Shown here in pieces: positions 12,211 to 21,774 of a DNA stretch of 64,000 bases. Origin of the DNA: Cherax quadricarinatus (Eukaryota; Arthropoda; Malacostraca; Decapoda; Parastacidae). The notes beneath the pieces were generated by a model that was not told where the DNA came from, did not search any database, and saw only the letters and a program-made list of their open reading frames with translations. The stretch spans positions 6,391,260-6,455,259 of the forward strand of contig NC_091357.1 of NCBI RefSeq assembly GCF_038502225.1, written 5' to 3'. Position numbers and translations under genes: made by a program. Positions within the stretch are counted from its first letter, which is position 1, and the number at the start of each line of letters is the position of its first letter.

Positions 12211-13052
12211 TATATATGAAATGTACACAAAGTGACGTGGATTTTACAAAAAAAAAAAAAATGCAAGTTCAATATTTTAGAAGAAAACAGAGGAAGTCCA
12301 TCTCTGACTTATTTACAAAAGAAATAACATTCACAAAAATATCGCGTTCATTGGTGAATTAAAGTTTCCAATGAAAAATAATGAAAGAGTAATTTTATAG
12401 CTACTGATGGGATCATTTTAACAGTCAAAAAATAAATGTTCAGTGAGTTAGATGTGAATGTTTTTCCTAGGATGAAAATTGAATGTTTGAAAGCGCTGAT
12501 GTTGCCTACAGCAGAGAACATTTTCTATACTGAACCTTCTTCTATATTTGTGTTTTACTGACTTGTATTTAGGGAAGGTTCTCAGAGAGATGAGGATGTA
12601 TATGTTACGCAGTGTGCTGCAGTAAAATTTATATAAGAAATAACGCTCCATAGGTCATTTTCCGGGTTTGTACTGAATCCGAACGCGTATTACTCCCGGC
12701 CAGAAGACGAGCAGATGAGAGGTATTTTTCGTTCAGGACCAGACGGGTGGTCACGGGGTGAAGAGAGCACTATATGGGTAGTCTACCAGGCAGAAGTGAA
12801 GACGGGGGTGTGTATGTCATGGAGCCTCCGTAATGATATATTTTAACTTATTAATAGCAGTGTGCTAGTGAACTGGAGTGTGGTGTTTTTTTGTAGTAGT
12901 TATAAGCTGTACGACGTTATTATTATATATATTTTTGTATAGGTAACTTGATCATTCCATATACTATAATAATTATCTGCACTCATGCTTCATTATTTAA
13001 TACGAGTGCGTGCTGGCCTAAGGTTTCCTGTCTTTTTTTTCAGAGTAATTTT
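12211..13052. other. Single-copy-looking interval without recognised genes
   Basis: AT-rich with a run of A at 12,248. A moderately GC-rich stretch at 12,655-12,830 is followed by AT-rich sequence to the foldback element. The open frame on the minus strand (12,448-12,651) has no recognisable motif. The last 12 bases are the left copy of the F2 target-site duplication. Confidence 0.6.
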
Positions 13053-13100
13053 GATAAATTAGACTCATGTGCAACTCTTGGGTATCTTTATTGAGGAAAC

Positions 13101-13126
13101 GTTTCGCCACACAGTGGCTTCATCAG
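13101..13126 (-). ncRNA. Hammerhead-like core motif, left arm of F2
   Basis: On the minus strand: CTGATGA, one A, stem GCCAC-TGT-GTGGC, then GAAAC. It mirrors the motif in the right arm. A cleavable complete ribozyme cannot be assembled from adjacent bases alone. Confidence 0.4.
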
Positions 13127-13514
13127 TCCATACAAAGGAGAATCTTGAAGAATAGGAGGAGAATGAGGTAATCAGTCCCTCAACCTTGAGTCGATGTGGT
13201 CAGTCCATCAATCTTGAATAGAATACGGCATACGTGCTGAGAAGGAGCTTATAAACCGTTGGCGGGAGAGGTGAAGCAGTCAGAGGCAGTGTAACACTTA
13301 TTCAATGTTGAAGTAGGTCGTGACCTACTTCAACATTGAATAAGTGTTACACTGCCTCTGACTGCTTCACCTCTCCTGCCAACGGTTTATAAGCTCCTTC
13401 TCAGCACGTATGCCGTATTCTATTCAAGATTGATGGACTGACCACATCGACTCAAGGTTGAGGGACTGATTACCTCATTCTCCTCCTATTCTTCAAGATT
13501 CTCCTTTGTATGGA

Positions 13515-13540
13515 CTGATGAAGCCACTGTGTGGCGAAAC
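13515..13540 (+). ncRNA. Hammerhead-like core motif, right arm of F2
   Basis: CTGATGA and GAAAC flank a 5-bp stem closed by TGT, the order of conserved core parts in hammerhead ribozymes (CUGAUGA, stem II, GAAA). One extra A between CTGATGA and the stem departs from the canonical core. A GTC, the usual cleavage triplet, lies about 54 bp downstream at 13,594. Stems I and III are not evident as simple local helices. Related copies at 5.0, 20.4, 40.8 and 59.4 kb have compensated stem changes. Activity is inference. Confidence 0.45.
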
Positions 13541-13734
13541 GTTTCCTCAATAAAGATACCCAAGAGTTGCACATGTGTCTAATTTATCAACATGTCGGTT
13601 CTCTGAACCATTCATCTACAAACAGAGTAATTTTACAACACCTAGACAGCAGTGTGAGCAGCCTTGAGGAGCCAGGATCATTTTATTTACGTTAGGACAT
13701 CAAAGTCGTAACAGTATATAACGACAAGTTCTCT

Positions 13735-15500
13735 CTCGGAGATCTTTGTATATAAACAGGTTTCCTCGTAGATATGTATATAGACTCTCGCACACACAGC
13801 TTGTATATAAACATCAGGTTCTCTCACAGATAAATTGTTGTTGTTGTATGAACAGAGAAGGTTCTCACACATATGTTGTTGTATGAACAGAGAAGGTTCT
13901 CACACAGATATGTTGTTGTATGAACAGAGAAGGTTCTCTCACAGATATGTTGTTGTATGAACAGAGAAGGTTCTCTCACAGATATGTTGTTGTATGAACA
14001 GAGAAGGTTCTCACACAGATATGTTGTTGTATGAACAGAGAAAGTTCTCACACAGATATGTTGTTGTATGAACAGAGAAGGTTCTCTCACAGATATGTTG
14101 TTGTATGAACAGAGAAGGTTCTCACACAGATATGTTGTTGTATGAACAGAGAAGGTTCTCACACAGATATGTTGCTGTATGAACAGAGAAGGTTCTCTCA
14201 CAGATATGTTGTTGTATGAACAGAGAAGGTTCTCTCACAGATATGTTGTTGTATGAACAGAGAAGGTTCTCTCACAGATATGTTGTTGTATGAACAGAGA
14301 AGGTTCTCTCACAGATATGTTGTTGTATGAACAGAGAAGGTTCTCTCACAGATATGTTGTTGTATGAACAGAGAAGGTTCTCTCACAGATATGTTGTTGT
14401 ATGAACAGAGAAGGTTCTCTCACAGATATGTTGTTGTATGAACAGAGAAGGTTCTCTCACAGATATGTTGTTGTATGAACAGAGAAGGTTCTCTCACAGA
14501 TATGTTGTTGTATGAACAGAGAAGGTTCTCACACAGATATGTTGTTGTATGAACAGAGAAGGTTCTCTCACAGATATGTTGTTGTATGAACAGAGAAGGT
14601 TCTCTCACAGATATGTTGTTGTATGAACAGAGAAGGTTCTCACACAGATATGTTGTTGTATGAACAGAGAAGGTTCTCTCACAGATATGTTGTTGTATGA
14701 ACAGAGAAGGTTCTCTCACAGATATGTTGTTGTATGAACAGAGAAGGTTCTCTCACAGATATGTTGTTGTATGAACAGAGAAGGTTCTCACACAGATATG
14801 TTGTTGTATGAACAGAGAAAGTTCTCACACAGATATGTTGTTGTATGAACAGAGAAGGTTCTCTCACAGATATGTTGTTGTATGAACAGAGAAGGTTCTC
14901 ACACAGATATGTTGTTGTATGAACAGAGAAGGTTCTCACACAGATATGTTGCTGTATGAACAGAGAAGGTTCTCTCACAGATATGTTGTTGTATGAACAG
15001 AGAAGGTTCTCTCACAGATATGTTGTTGTATGAACAGAGAAGGTTCTCTCACAGATATGTTGTTGTATGAACAGAGAAGGTTCTCTCACAGATATGTTGT
15101 TGTATGAACAGAGAAGGTTCTCTCACAGATATGTTGTTGTATGAACAGAGAAGGTTCTCTCACAGATATGTTGTTGTATGAACAGAGAAGGTTCTCTCAC
15201 AGATATGTTGTTGTATGAACAGAGAAGGTTCTCTCACAGATATGTTGTTGTATGAACAGAGAAGGTTCTCTCACAGATATGTTGTTGTATGAACAGAGAA
15301 GGTTCTCACACAGATATGTTGTTGTATGAACAGAGAAGGTTCTCTCACAGATATGTTGTTGTATGAACAGAGAAGGTTCTCTCACAGATATGTTGTTGTA
15401 TGAACAGAGAAGGTTCTCACACAGATATGTTGTTGTATGAACAGAGAAGGTTTTCTCACAGATATGTTGTTGTATGAACAGAGAAGGTTTTCTCACAGAG
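13735..15500. repeat. Minisatellite, 37-bp unit, about 45 copies, with 21-unit higher-order duplication
   Basis: The unit contains ATATGTTGTTGTATGAACAG and AGAAGGTTCTCTCAC, with a CTCAC/CACAC alternative. The first ~110 bp are diverged founder-like sequence. Rare variants recur exactly 777 bp apart (21 x 37): AAAGTTCTC at 14,041 and 14,818, and GTTGCTG at 14,171 and 14,948, with the same order of CTCAC/CACAC units between. Confidence 0.96.
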
Positions 15501-15572
15501 TTATGTCGTTGTTAAACCAGCAAGGTAATTCAAGTCTGATGTTACAACACTGCATTCTTGGACACACACACA

Positions 15573-15705
15573 CACGCAGTGTAACGACATTCCTTACTGA
15601 CATTTCGCCCACGTAGTGAGGCTTTTGCAAATCGGCTTTAAAAAAAAAGGCAATTGCGTGGGCGAAACGTTGTCAACGAAGGATCTCTTCACACTGCATC
15701 TATGC
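15573..15705. mobile_element. Degenerate foldback element F3
   Basis: Arms with GCAGTGTAACGACATTCC on the left and the reverse complement of a similar sequence on the right. Both contain GCGAAA(C/T)GTTG or its complement. On the minus strand, GCCTCAC-TAC-GTGGGC is followed by GAAATG. The centre is an A-rich loop. No clear tail or duplication. Confidence 0.55.
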
Positions 15706-15804
15706 CTCTCGTTTTTAGACAGACCTGTGTCAAAATATCTAAGTTACTCTGGTTTTTCCTTTTCAATTTGATAAACCTTTGATGAGTTCAGAGTTTTTTT
15801 TTCC

Positions 15805-15925
15805 AACTCCCGGAGCCCGGCCATGATCCAGGCTCGTCTGGCGCTTGCCTAGTCAACCAGGCTGCTGCTCCTCCTGGTGGGCCATCACAGCCTAGTTGAT
15901 CTGGCACGGTTTTAAGGATTCTGAA
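15805..15925 (-). mobile_element. LINE family C 3' fragment
   Basis: GAGCCCGGCCATGATCCAGG through CACAGCCTAGTTGATCTGGC resembles the 3' end of the LINE fragments at 21.4, 39.9, 42.4 and 51.9 kb, on the same strand. Confidence 0.65.
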
Positions 15926-16026
15926 CCCACCAAGGAAGAAAATTTGCATGACTTGCTGGCGGCAGCGTCAGCAGACCTCTGACTACAGTACAAACTATAT
16001 CCATGTCTTCCAACACACCTCTGTCT

Positions 16027-17715
16027 TCGTGTGTCAGACAGTAAGTGGTAGATCTTCGTGTGTCAGACAGTAAGTGGTAGATCTTTGTGTGTCAGACAGT
16101 AAGTGGTAGATCTTTGTGTGTCAGACAGTAAGTGGTAGATCTTCGTGTGTCAGACAGTAAGTGGTATATCTTTGTGTGTCAGACAGTAAGTGGTAGATCT
16201 TTGTGTGTCAGACAGTAAGTGGTAGATCTTCGTGTGTCAGACAGTAAGTGGTAGATCTTCGTGTGTCAGACAGTAAGTGGTATATCTTTGTGTGTCAGAC
16301 AGTAAGTGGTAGATCTTTGTGTGCCAGACAGTAAGTGGTAGATCTTTGTGTGTCAGACAGTAAGTGGTAGATCTTTGTGTGTCAGACAGTAAGTGGTAGA
16401 TCTTCGTGTGTCAGACAGTAAGTGGTAGATCTTTGTGTGTCAGACAGTAAGTGGTAGATCTTTGTGTGTCAGACAGTAAGTGGTAGATCTTCGTGTGTCA
16501 GACAGTAAGTGGTAGATCTTCGTGTGTCAGACAGTAAGTGGTAGATCTTCGTGTGTCAGACAGTAAGTGGTAGATCTTTGTGTGTCAGACAGTAAGTGGT
16601 AGATCTTCGTGTGTCAGACAGTAAGTGGTAGATCTTCGTGTGTCAGACAGTAAGTGGTAGATCTTCGTGTGTCAGACAGTAAGTGGTAGATCTTCGTGTG
16701 TCAGACAGTAAGTGGTAGATCTTTGTGTGCCAGACAGTAAGTGGTAGATCTTTGTGTGTCAGACAGTAAGTGGTAGATCTTTGTGTGTCAGACAGTAAGT
16801 GGTAGATCTTCGTGTGTCAGACAGTAAGTGGTAGATCTTTGTGTGTCAGACAGTAAGTGGTAGATCTTTGTGTGTCAGACAGTAAGTGGTAGATCTTCGT
16901 GTGTCAGACAGTAAGTGGTAGATCTTCGTGTGTCAGACAGTAAGTGGTAGATCTTCGTGTGTCAGACAGTAAGTGGTAGATCTTTGTGTGTCAGACAGTA
17001 AGTGGTAGATCTTTGTGTGTCAGACAGTAAGTGGTAGATCTTCGTGTGTCAGACAGTAAGTGGTAGATCTTCGTGTGTCAGACAGTAAGTGGTAGATCTT
17101 CGTGTGTCAGACAGTAAGTGGTAGATCTTTGTGTGTCAGACAGTAAGTGGTAGATCTTCGTGTGTCAGACAGTAAGTGGTAGATCTTCGTGTGTCAGACA
17201 GTAAGTGGTAGATCTTCGTGTGTCAGACAGTAAGTGGTATATCTTTGTGTGTCAGACAGTAAGTGGTAGATCTTCGTGTGTCAGACAGTAAGTGGTAGAT
17301 CTTTGTGTGTCAGACAGTAAGTGGTAGATCTTCGTGTGTCAGACAGTAAGTGGTAGATCTTTGTGTGTCAGACAGTAAGTGGTAGATCTTCGTGTGTCAG
17401 ACAGTAAGTGGTAGATCTTCGTGTGTCAGACAGTAAGTGGTAGATCTTCGTGTGTTAGACAGTAAGTGATAGATCTTCGTGTGTCAGACAGTAAGTGGTA
17501 GATCTTCGTGTGTCAGACAGTAAGTGGTAGATCTTTGTGTGTCAGACAGTAAGTGGTAGATCTTCGTGTGTCAGACAGTAAGTGGTAGATCTTCGTGTGT
17601 CAGACAGTAAGTGGTAGATCTTCGTGTGTCAGACAGTAAGTGGCAGATCTTCGTGTGTCAGACAGTAAGTGGTAGATCTTCGTGTGTCAGACAGTAAGTG
17701 GTAGATCTTCAAGCA
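16027..17715. repeat. Minisatellite, 29-bp unit, about 58 copies
   Basis: The unit is GTGTGTCAGACAGTAAGTGG plus TAGATCTTC, with CTTCG/CTTTG and TAGATC/TATATC alternatives. The rare GTGCCAG variant occurs at 16,321 and 16,727, 406 bp apart (14 units), and the next nine units carry the same C/T order. Every unit contains CAGTAAGT, close to a 5' splice-site consensus. Confidence 0.97.
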
Positions 17716-17839
17716 TCAGACAACAAGTATTTGATCCACTACAAGTGTCTGACAGCAACTTCCGGTATGGTTTAGCAACCTATTCCTAATACCCCAAATT
17801 TAAGTCACGAGCACCATCAGCCTGTCAGATCAATCTACT

Positions 17840-17912
17840 ACCCAGGAGACCTGGTCGGGGGTCGGGCCACGGGGGGCGGTGACCCCCTGGAATAAACTAC
17901 AGGAATCTCAGA
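17840..17912 (+). mobile_element. LINE family B 3' fragment
   Basis: GGAGACCTGGTCGGGGGTCG then GGGCGGTGACCCCCTGGAAT matches the 3' UTR of the LINE at 47.4-48.3 kb (GGGGGCGTTGATCCCCGGAA), diverged. Confidence 0.65.
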
Positions 17913-18009
17913 AGTCATGGCAACCTTACTAAAAAATAATGCCAAAAAGTACAGGGTTCTGGGGTGTTCGGTAAAGCCGCTCAAACCTCGCCACCACGGT
18001 GGTAAGTTG

Positions 18010-19620
18010 ACCCAGTGATGGATGGGAGGGAAGGAAGATGGAGAGGCAGGGAGGGAAGATGGTGGAGAAGGAGGGAAGATGGTGGAGAGGGAAGATGGGG
18101 AGAGGGAAGGAAGATGGTGGAGAGGGAGGGAGGGAAGATGGTGGAGAGGGAAGGAGGAAAGATGGGGAGAGGGAGGGTAGATGGTGGAGAGGGAAGGAGG
18201 AAAGATGGGGAGAGGGAGGGTAGATGGTGGAGAGGGAGGGAGGGAGGGAGGTAAGATGGTGGAGAGGGAAGGAGGGAAGATGGGGAGAGGGAGGGAAGAT
18301 GGTGGAGAGGGAGGGAGGGAAGATGGTGGTGAGGGAAGATGGGGAGAGGGAGGGAAGATGGTGGAGAGGGAGGGAAGATGGTGGAGAGGGAGGGAGGGAA
18401 GATGGTGGAGAGGGAAGGAAGGGAAGATGGTGGAGAGGGAAGGAAGGGAAGATGGTGTGATGGAAAGAAGGGAAGATGGTGGAGAGGGAAGGATGGAAGG
18501 GATGTTGGTGGTTAGGGATGGAAGGGAAGATGGTGGAGAGGGAAGGAAGGGAAGATGGTGGAGGGGGAAGGAAGGGAAGATGGTGGAGAGGGAAGGAAGG
18601 GAAGATGGTGGAGAGGGAAGGAAGGGAAGATGGTGGAGAGGGAAGGAAGGGAAGATGGTGGAGAGTGAAGGAAGGGAAGATGGTGGAGAGTGAAGGAAGG
18701 GAAGATGGTGGAGAGTGAAGGAAGGGAAGATGGTGGAGAGTGAAGGAAGGGAAGATGGTGGAGAGGGAAGGAAGGGAAGATGGTGGAGAGGGAAGGAAGG
18801 GAAGATGGTGGAGATGGAGGGAAGATGGTGGAGATGGAGGGAAGATGGTGGAGAGGGAAGGAAGATGGTGGAGAGGGAAGGAAGGGAAGATGGTGAAAAG
18901 GGAAGGAAGGGAAGATGGTGGAGAAGGAAGGAAGGGAAGATGGTGGAGAGGGAAGGAAGGGAAGATGGTGGAGAGGGAAGGAAGGGAAGATGGTGGAGAG
19001 GGAAGAAAGGAAAAATGGTGAAGAGGGAAGAAAGGGAAAATGGTGAAGAGGGAAGAAAGGGAAAATGGTGGAGAGGGAAGAAAGGGAAAATGGTGGAGAG
19101 GGAAGAAAGGGAAAATGGTGGAGAGGGAAGAAAGGGAAAATGGTGAAGAGGGAAGAAAGGGAAAATGGTGGAGAGGGAAGAAAGGGAAAATGGTGGAGAG
19201 GGAAGAAAGGGAAAATGGTGAAGAGGGAAGGAAGGGAAAATGGTGAAGAGGGAAGAAAGGGAAAATGGTGGAGAGGGAAGAAAGGGAAAATGGTGAAGAG
19301 GGAAGAAAGGGAAAATGGTGAAGAGGGAAGAAAGGGAAAATGGTGGAGAGGGAAGGAAGGGAAAATGGTGGAGAGGGAAGAAAGGGAAAATGGTGGAGAG
19401 GGAAGGAAGATGGTGAAGAGGGAAGGGAAGATGGTGAAGAGGGAAGGAAGATGGTGAAGAGGGAAGGAAGGGAAGATGGTGAAGAGGGAAGGAAGATGGT
19501 GAAGAGGGAAGGGAAGATGGTGAAGAGGGAAGGAAGGGAAGATGGTGAAGAGGGAAGGAAGATGGTGAAGAGGGAAGGAAGATGGTGAAGAGGGAAGGAA
19601 GGAAAGATGAAGAGGGAAGG
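18010..19620. repeat. Purine-only minisatellite, 25-bp unit
   Basis: Units of GAAGATGGTGGAGAGGGAAG plus GAAGG change around 19,010 into a GAAAATGGTG form with AGAAAG, and to GATGGTGAAGAGGG forms after 19,400. The plus strand is nearly all purine with one T per unit. The open frames on both strands, up to 700 codons on the minus strand, come from composition and carry no domain. Confidence 0.96.
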
Positions 19621-19831
19621 AAAAAATAAAAAGTGAAGGATCGTAGAAAGGGAAGGGAGGAGAAGAGGGGAAAAGGAGATTGGTGGGGGGAAGATGAGAA
19701 GGGAGGTAAGGAACTGAAGGGAAGGGAGGGAAGGTAAGGGAGGCAGGGAGGACACAAAGGCCAGATTGCCTCCATAAAAAAGTTAGTGTATTTTCCTCCC
19801 TGACTTTCATTGTCCTCAGCTGGACCTGAGG

Positions 19832-19833
<2 letters not shown>

Positions 19834-19921
<88 letters not shown>
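19834..19921. repeat. (CT)n microsatellite
   Basis: About 88 bp of uninterrupted CT dinucleotides. Confidence 0.99.
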
Positions 19922-19925
<4 letters not shown>

Positions 19926-20039
19926 GGTTTTCTTAAGCATTTCGTGCGTTCCAAAGAATCTGAGTTACCCTTCCCCTTCCTAGGATCAAACCTGATTGCC
20001 TTCCTTTGTCAGGTGCTGTAGGTCCTCCCCCCCTTCCAT

Positions 20040-20125
20040 CCCTCTCACACTGCCAACAGCAACAGCCTCGTTGACCCAGGCAAGGAAAAGGGAGGCCTGG
20101 CTCCAGGCAGGTCCGCTGAGTAGAT
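20040..20125 (+). mobile_element. Possible LINE family C fragment
   Basis: CCAACAGCAACAGCCTCGTT and AGGCAAGGAAAAGG resemble the family C 3' region in plus orientation, but are much diverged. Confidence 0.35.
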
Positions 20126-20278
20126 AAAAATATTAGCAGCAAGTCACAGGTAACTCACAGGTTAGGTAAGACTGGTCAAGGGACTGGTCTTATTCATACC
20201 ATGACCTGTTACTGTAATGTTGGGTCATAAGACCCGGGTCTTCTTGACTTGTCACTGTAGTGTTGGGTCATACGACAG

Positions 20279-20539
20279 TCTGGAGAAGAGCATTGTTCCA
20301 TAGTATGAAACAATATACTATGGAACAATACTCTTCTCCAGACTGAGGGACTGACCACCTCTAAACTTTAAGGGTGATGGACTGATTACATCGTCTTCAA
20401 GTATCTTCTGCTTCTATCAACGTTTCTGTACTCGACTGAAGAAGCCTACTGTGTAGGCGAAACGTTTCATAATAAAGATACCTAACTGTTGCATATGTGT
20501 CTTACCTAACAACCTGTCGGTATTTTATACCATTTTAAT
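20279..20539 (+). mobile_element. 5'-truncated foldback element F4 between 30-bp direct repeats
   Basis: Only the last ~30 bp of the left arm remain; they pair around a centre near 20,310 with the right arm, which continues alone for another 150 bp. The right arm holds CTGAAGA (20436-20442), A, GCCTAC-TGT-GTAGGC (20444-20458) and GAAAC (20459-20463). The tail has GTC (20516-20518) and GGTAT-TTT-ATACC (20519-20531). Identical 30-bp sequences flank it (20249-20278 and 20540-20569). A related third copy at 20,208 means a pre-existing tandem repeat is possible instead of a long target-site duplication. Confidence 0.7.
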
Positions 20540-20649
20540 TTGTCACTGTAGTGTTGGGTCATACGACAGAGGTCAGGAAAACCTGTCATATGATCTTTAT
20601 TCAACACTTCGTCCCCTATCTGTCACTCCAGTATATTACAATGCCTGAA

Positions 20650-20715
20650 TAATGCTTTTGGGGGTCAACGCCCCCGCGAGCCGATCCCAGACCAAGCTTG
20701 ATTAACCAGTGTATA
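20650..20715 (-). mobile_element. LINE family B 3' fragment
   Basis: GGGGGTCAACGCCCCCGCG and CCCAGACCAAGCTTG are the reverse complement of the family B 3' UTR end. Confidence 0.65.
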
Positions 20716-21240
20716 CATTTGAGACTAGACCCTTATAGTATTTTCCACATACATTATTAGGAACATAAACATGCATCTCCGCTCTGAGGCGATTACATTA
20801 GGGATACCTACAGTAGATTACTTCGAACAGACAAGTGTAGCGTAATTTTGATGTAAAGGAGACAAACGAGTTTCCCTAAAACTTCCCCGAGGTCTCTGCA
20901 GGCAACCTGGTAATTATAAAAACACAAACTTACTCCAAATTATCGAAGCCGTGGGTAAATGATTAAAATGTTTCCCCACTATTTTCCTAATTACTGCTGT
21001 TGCTAGAGTATAAATAAACATGGATGTGTGTGTGTGCTTCTGTGTAATGAATAATATAGCAGCAGGTATTACAATGTTGTAGCAGAAGAGTTGTCAAGGT
21101 GGCAGCACCCACCTACACTCTCTACATACATGAAACACTCACAATATTGTTTTGTAATTATTGATATCTTAAAAACCCAAGTCAACACCACATTCCCGTC
21201 CTTCAACACTCTCCCTCTCCCTCTTCCACCCTCCCTCCCT

Positions 21241-21280
<40 letters not shown>

Positions 21281-21380
21281 ACCGGCAACAATCAACACAA
21301 AAGAGGTGAACACGAGTTTTTGAAGCACTTAAAGTACCTAAACCTCCAACAAATTTCATATACCTGTGAAAAACCACCAC
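20716..21380. other. Intergenic, with a CT/CCCT tract
   Basis: Ordinary AT-rich sequence with no recognisable gene. It contains a CCCT then CT microsatellite at 21,221-21,278. Confidence 0.6.
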
Positions 21381-21384
21381 CTTT

Positions 21385-21725
21385 GATATGCCTTTGACGG
21401 GTATCACAAGTTTTTCTGCTCCCGCAGCCTGGCCCCTGTACTAGGCTCGTCTGGTGCTTGCCTGGTCAACCAGGCTGTTGCTACTGGTAGCCCACTGACG
21501 AAAATATTCATCACATACTGTTTGATCTGGCACCTGGTGAAGATACTTCTCCAATTTCCTCTTCAAGACTTCTACACTTGTTCCTGCAGTGTTTCTGATA
21601 TCTTCTGGTAAGATGTTGAAGAGTCTGGGACCACGGATGTTGATACAGTGTTCTCTTATTGTGCCCAAGGCGCCCTTCCTTTTCACTGGGTTTATTGTAC
21701 ATTTTTCCCATATCACTCACTCCAG
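21385..21725 (-). mobile_element. LINE family C, C-terminal RT fragment plus 3' UTR
   Basis: The minus strand encodes the end of a LINE ORF2: GPRLFNILPEDIRNTAGTS, then VEVLKRKLEKYLHQVPDQ, before the 3' UTR with GCCTGGTTGAC-like sequence. Similar copies lie at 39.9, 42.4 and 51.9 kb. It ends in AT(C)AAAGG-like sequence on the minus strand (21,385-21,395). Confidence 0.85.
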
Positions 21726-21774
21726 TATGTTGCTATGGCAGTGTGTAAATTTGAGACCAGATCCTCTAGTACCT

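Larger units (their letters stand above)
13053..13622 (+). mobile_element. Foldback element F2, 540-bp near-perfect palindrome with 12-bp TSD
   Basis: The arms mirror exactly about 13,320/13,321, about 270 bp each with only a few mismatches and no indels. The flanking 12-mers CAGAGTAATTTT (13041-13052 and 13623-13634) are identical, marking a target-site duplication. On the right arm, plus strand: CTGATGA (13515-13521), one A, GCCAC-TGT-GTGGC (13523-13535) and GAAAC (13536-13540). The left arm holds the mirror image. The arm is followed by an unpaired 3' tail with GTC (13594-13596) and a hairpin GGTTC-TCT-GAACC (13597-13609). No open frame of note. The close arm identity and intact duplication suggest a recent insertion. 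Confidence 0.85.

Noticed and set aside
13850..17715. CRISPR-like regular arrays
   Set aside because: The repeats are contiguous without unique spacers, and the sequence is eukaryotic.
17838..19954. 700-codon Pro/Ser/Leu-rich minus-strand frame
   Set aside because: Reverse translation of purine-only repeats and the CT tract; other frames are equally open.
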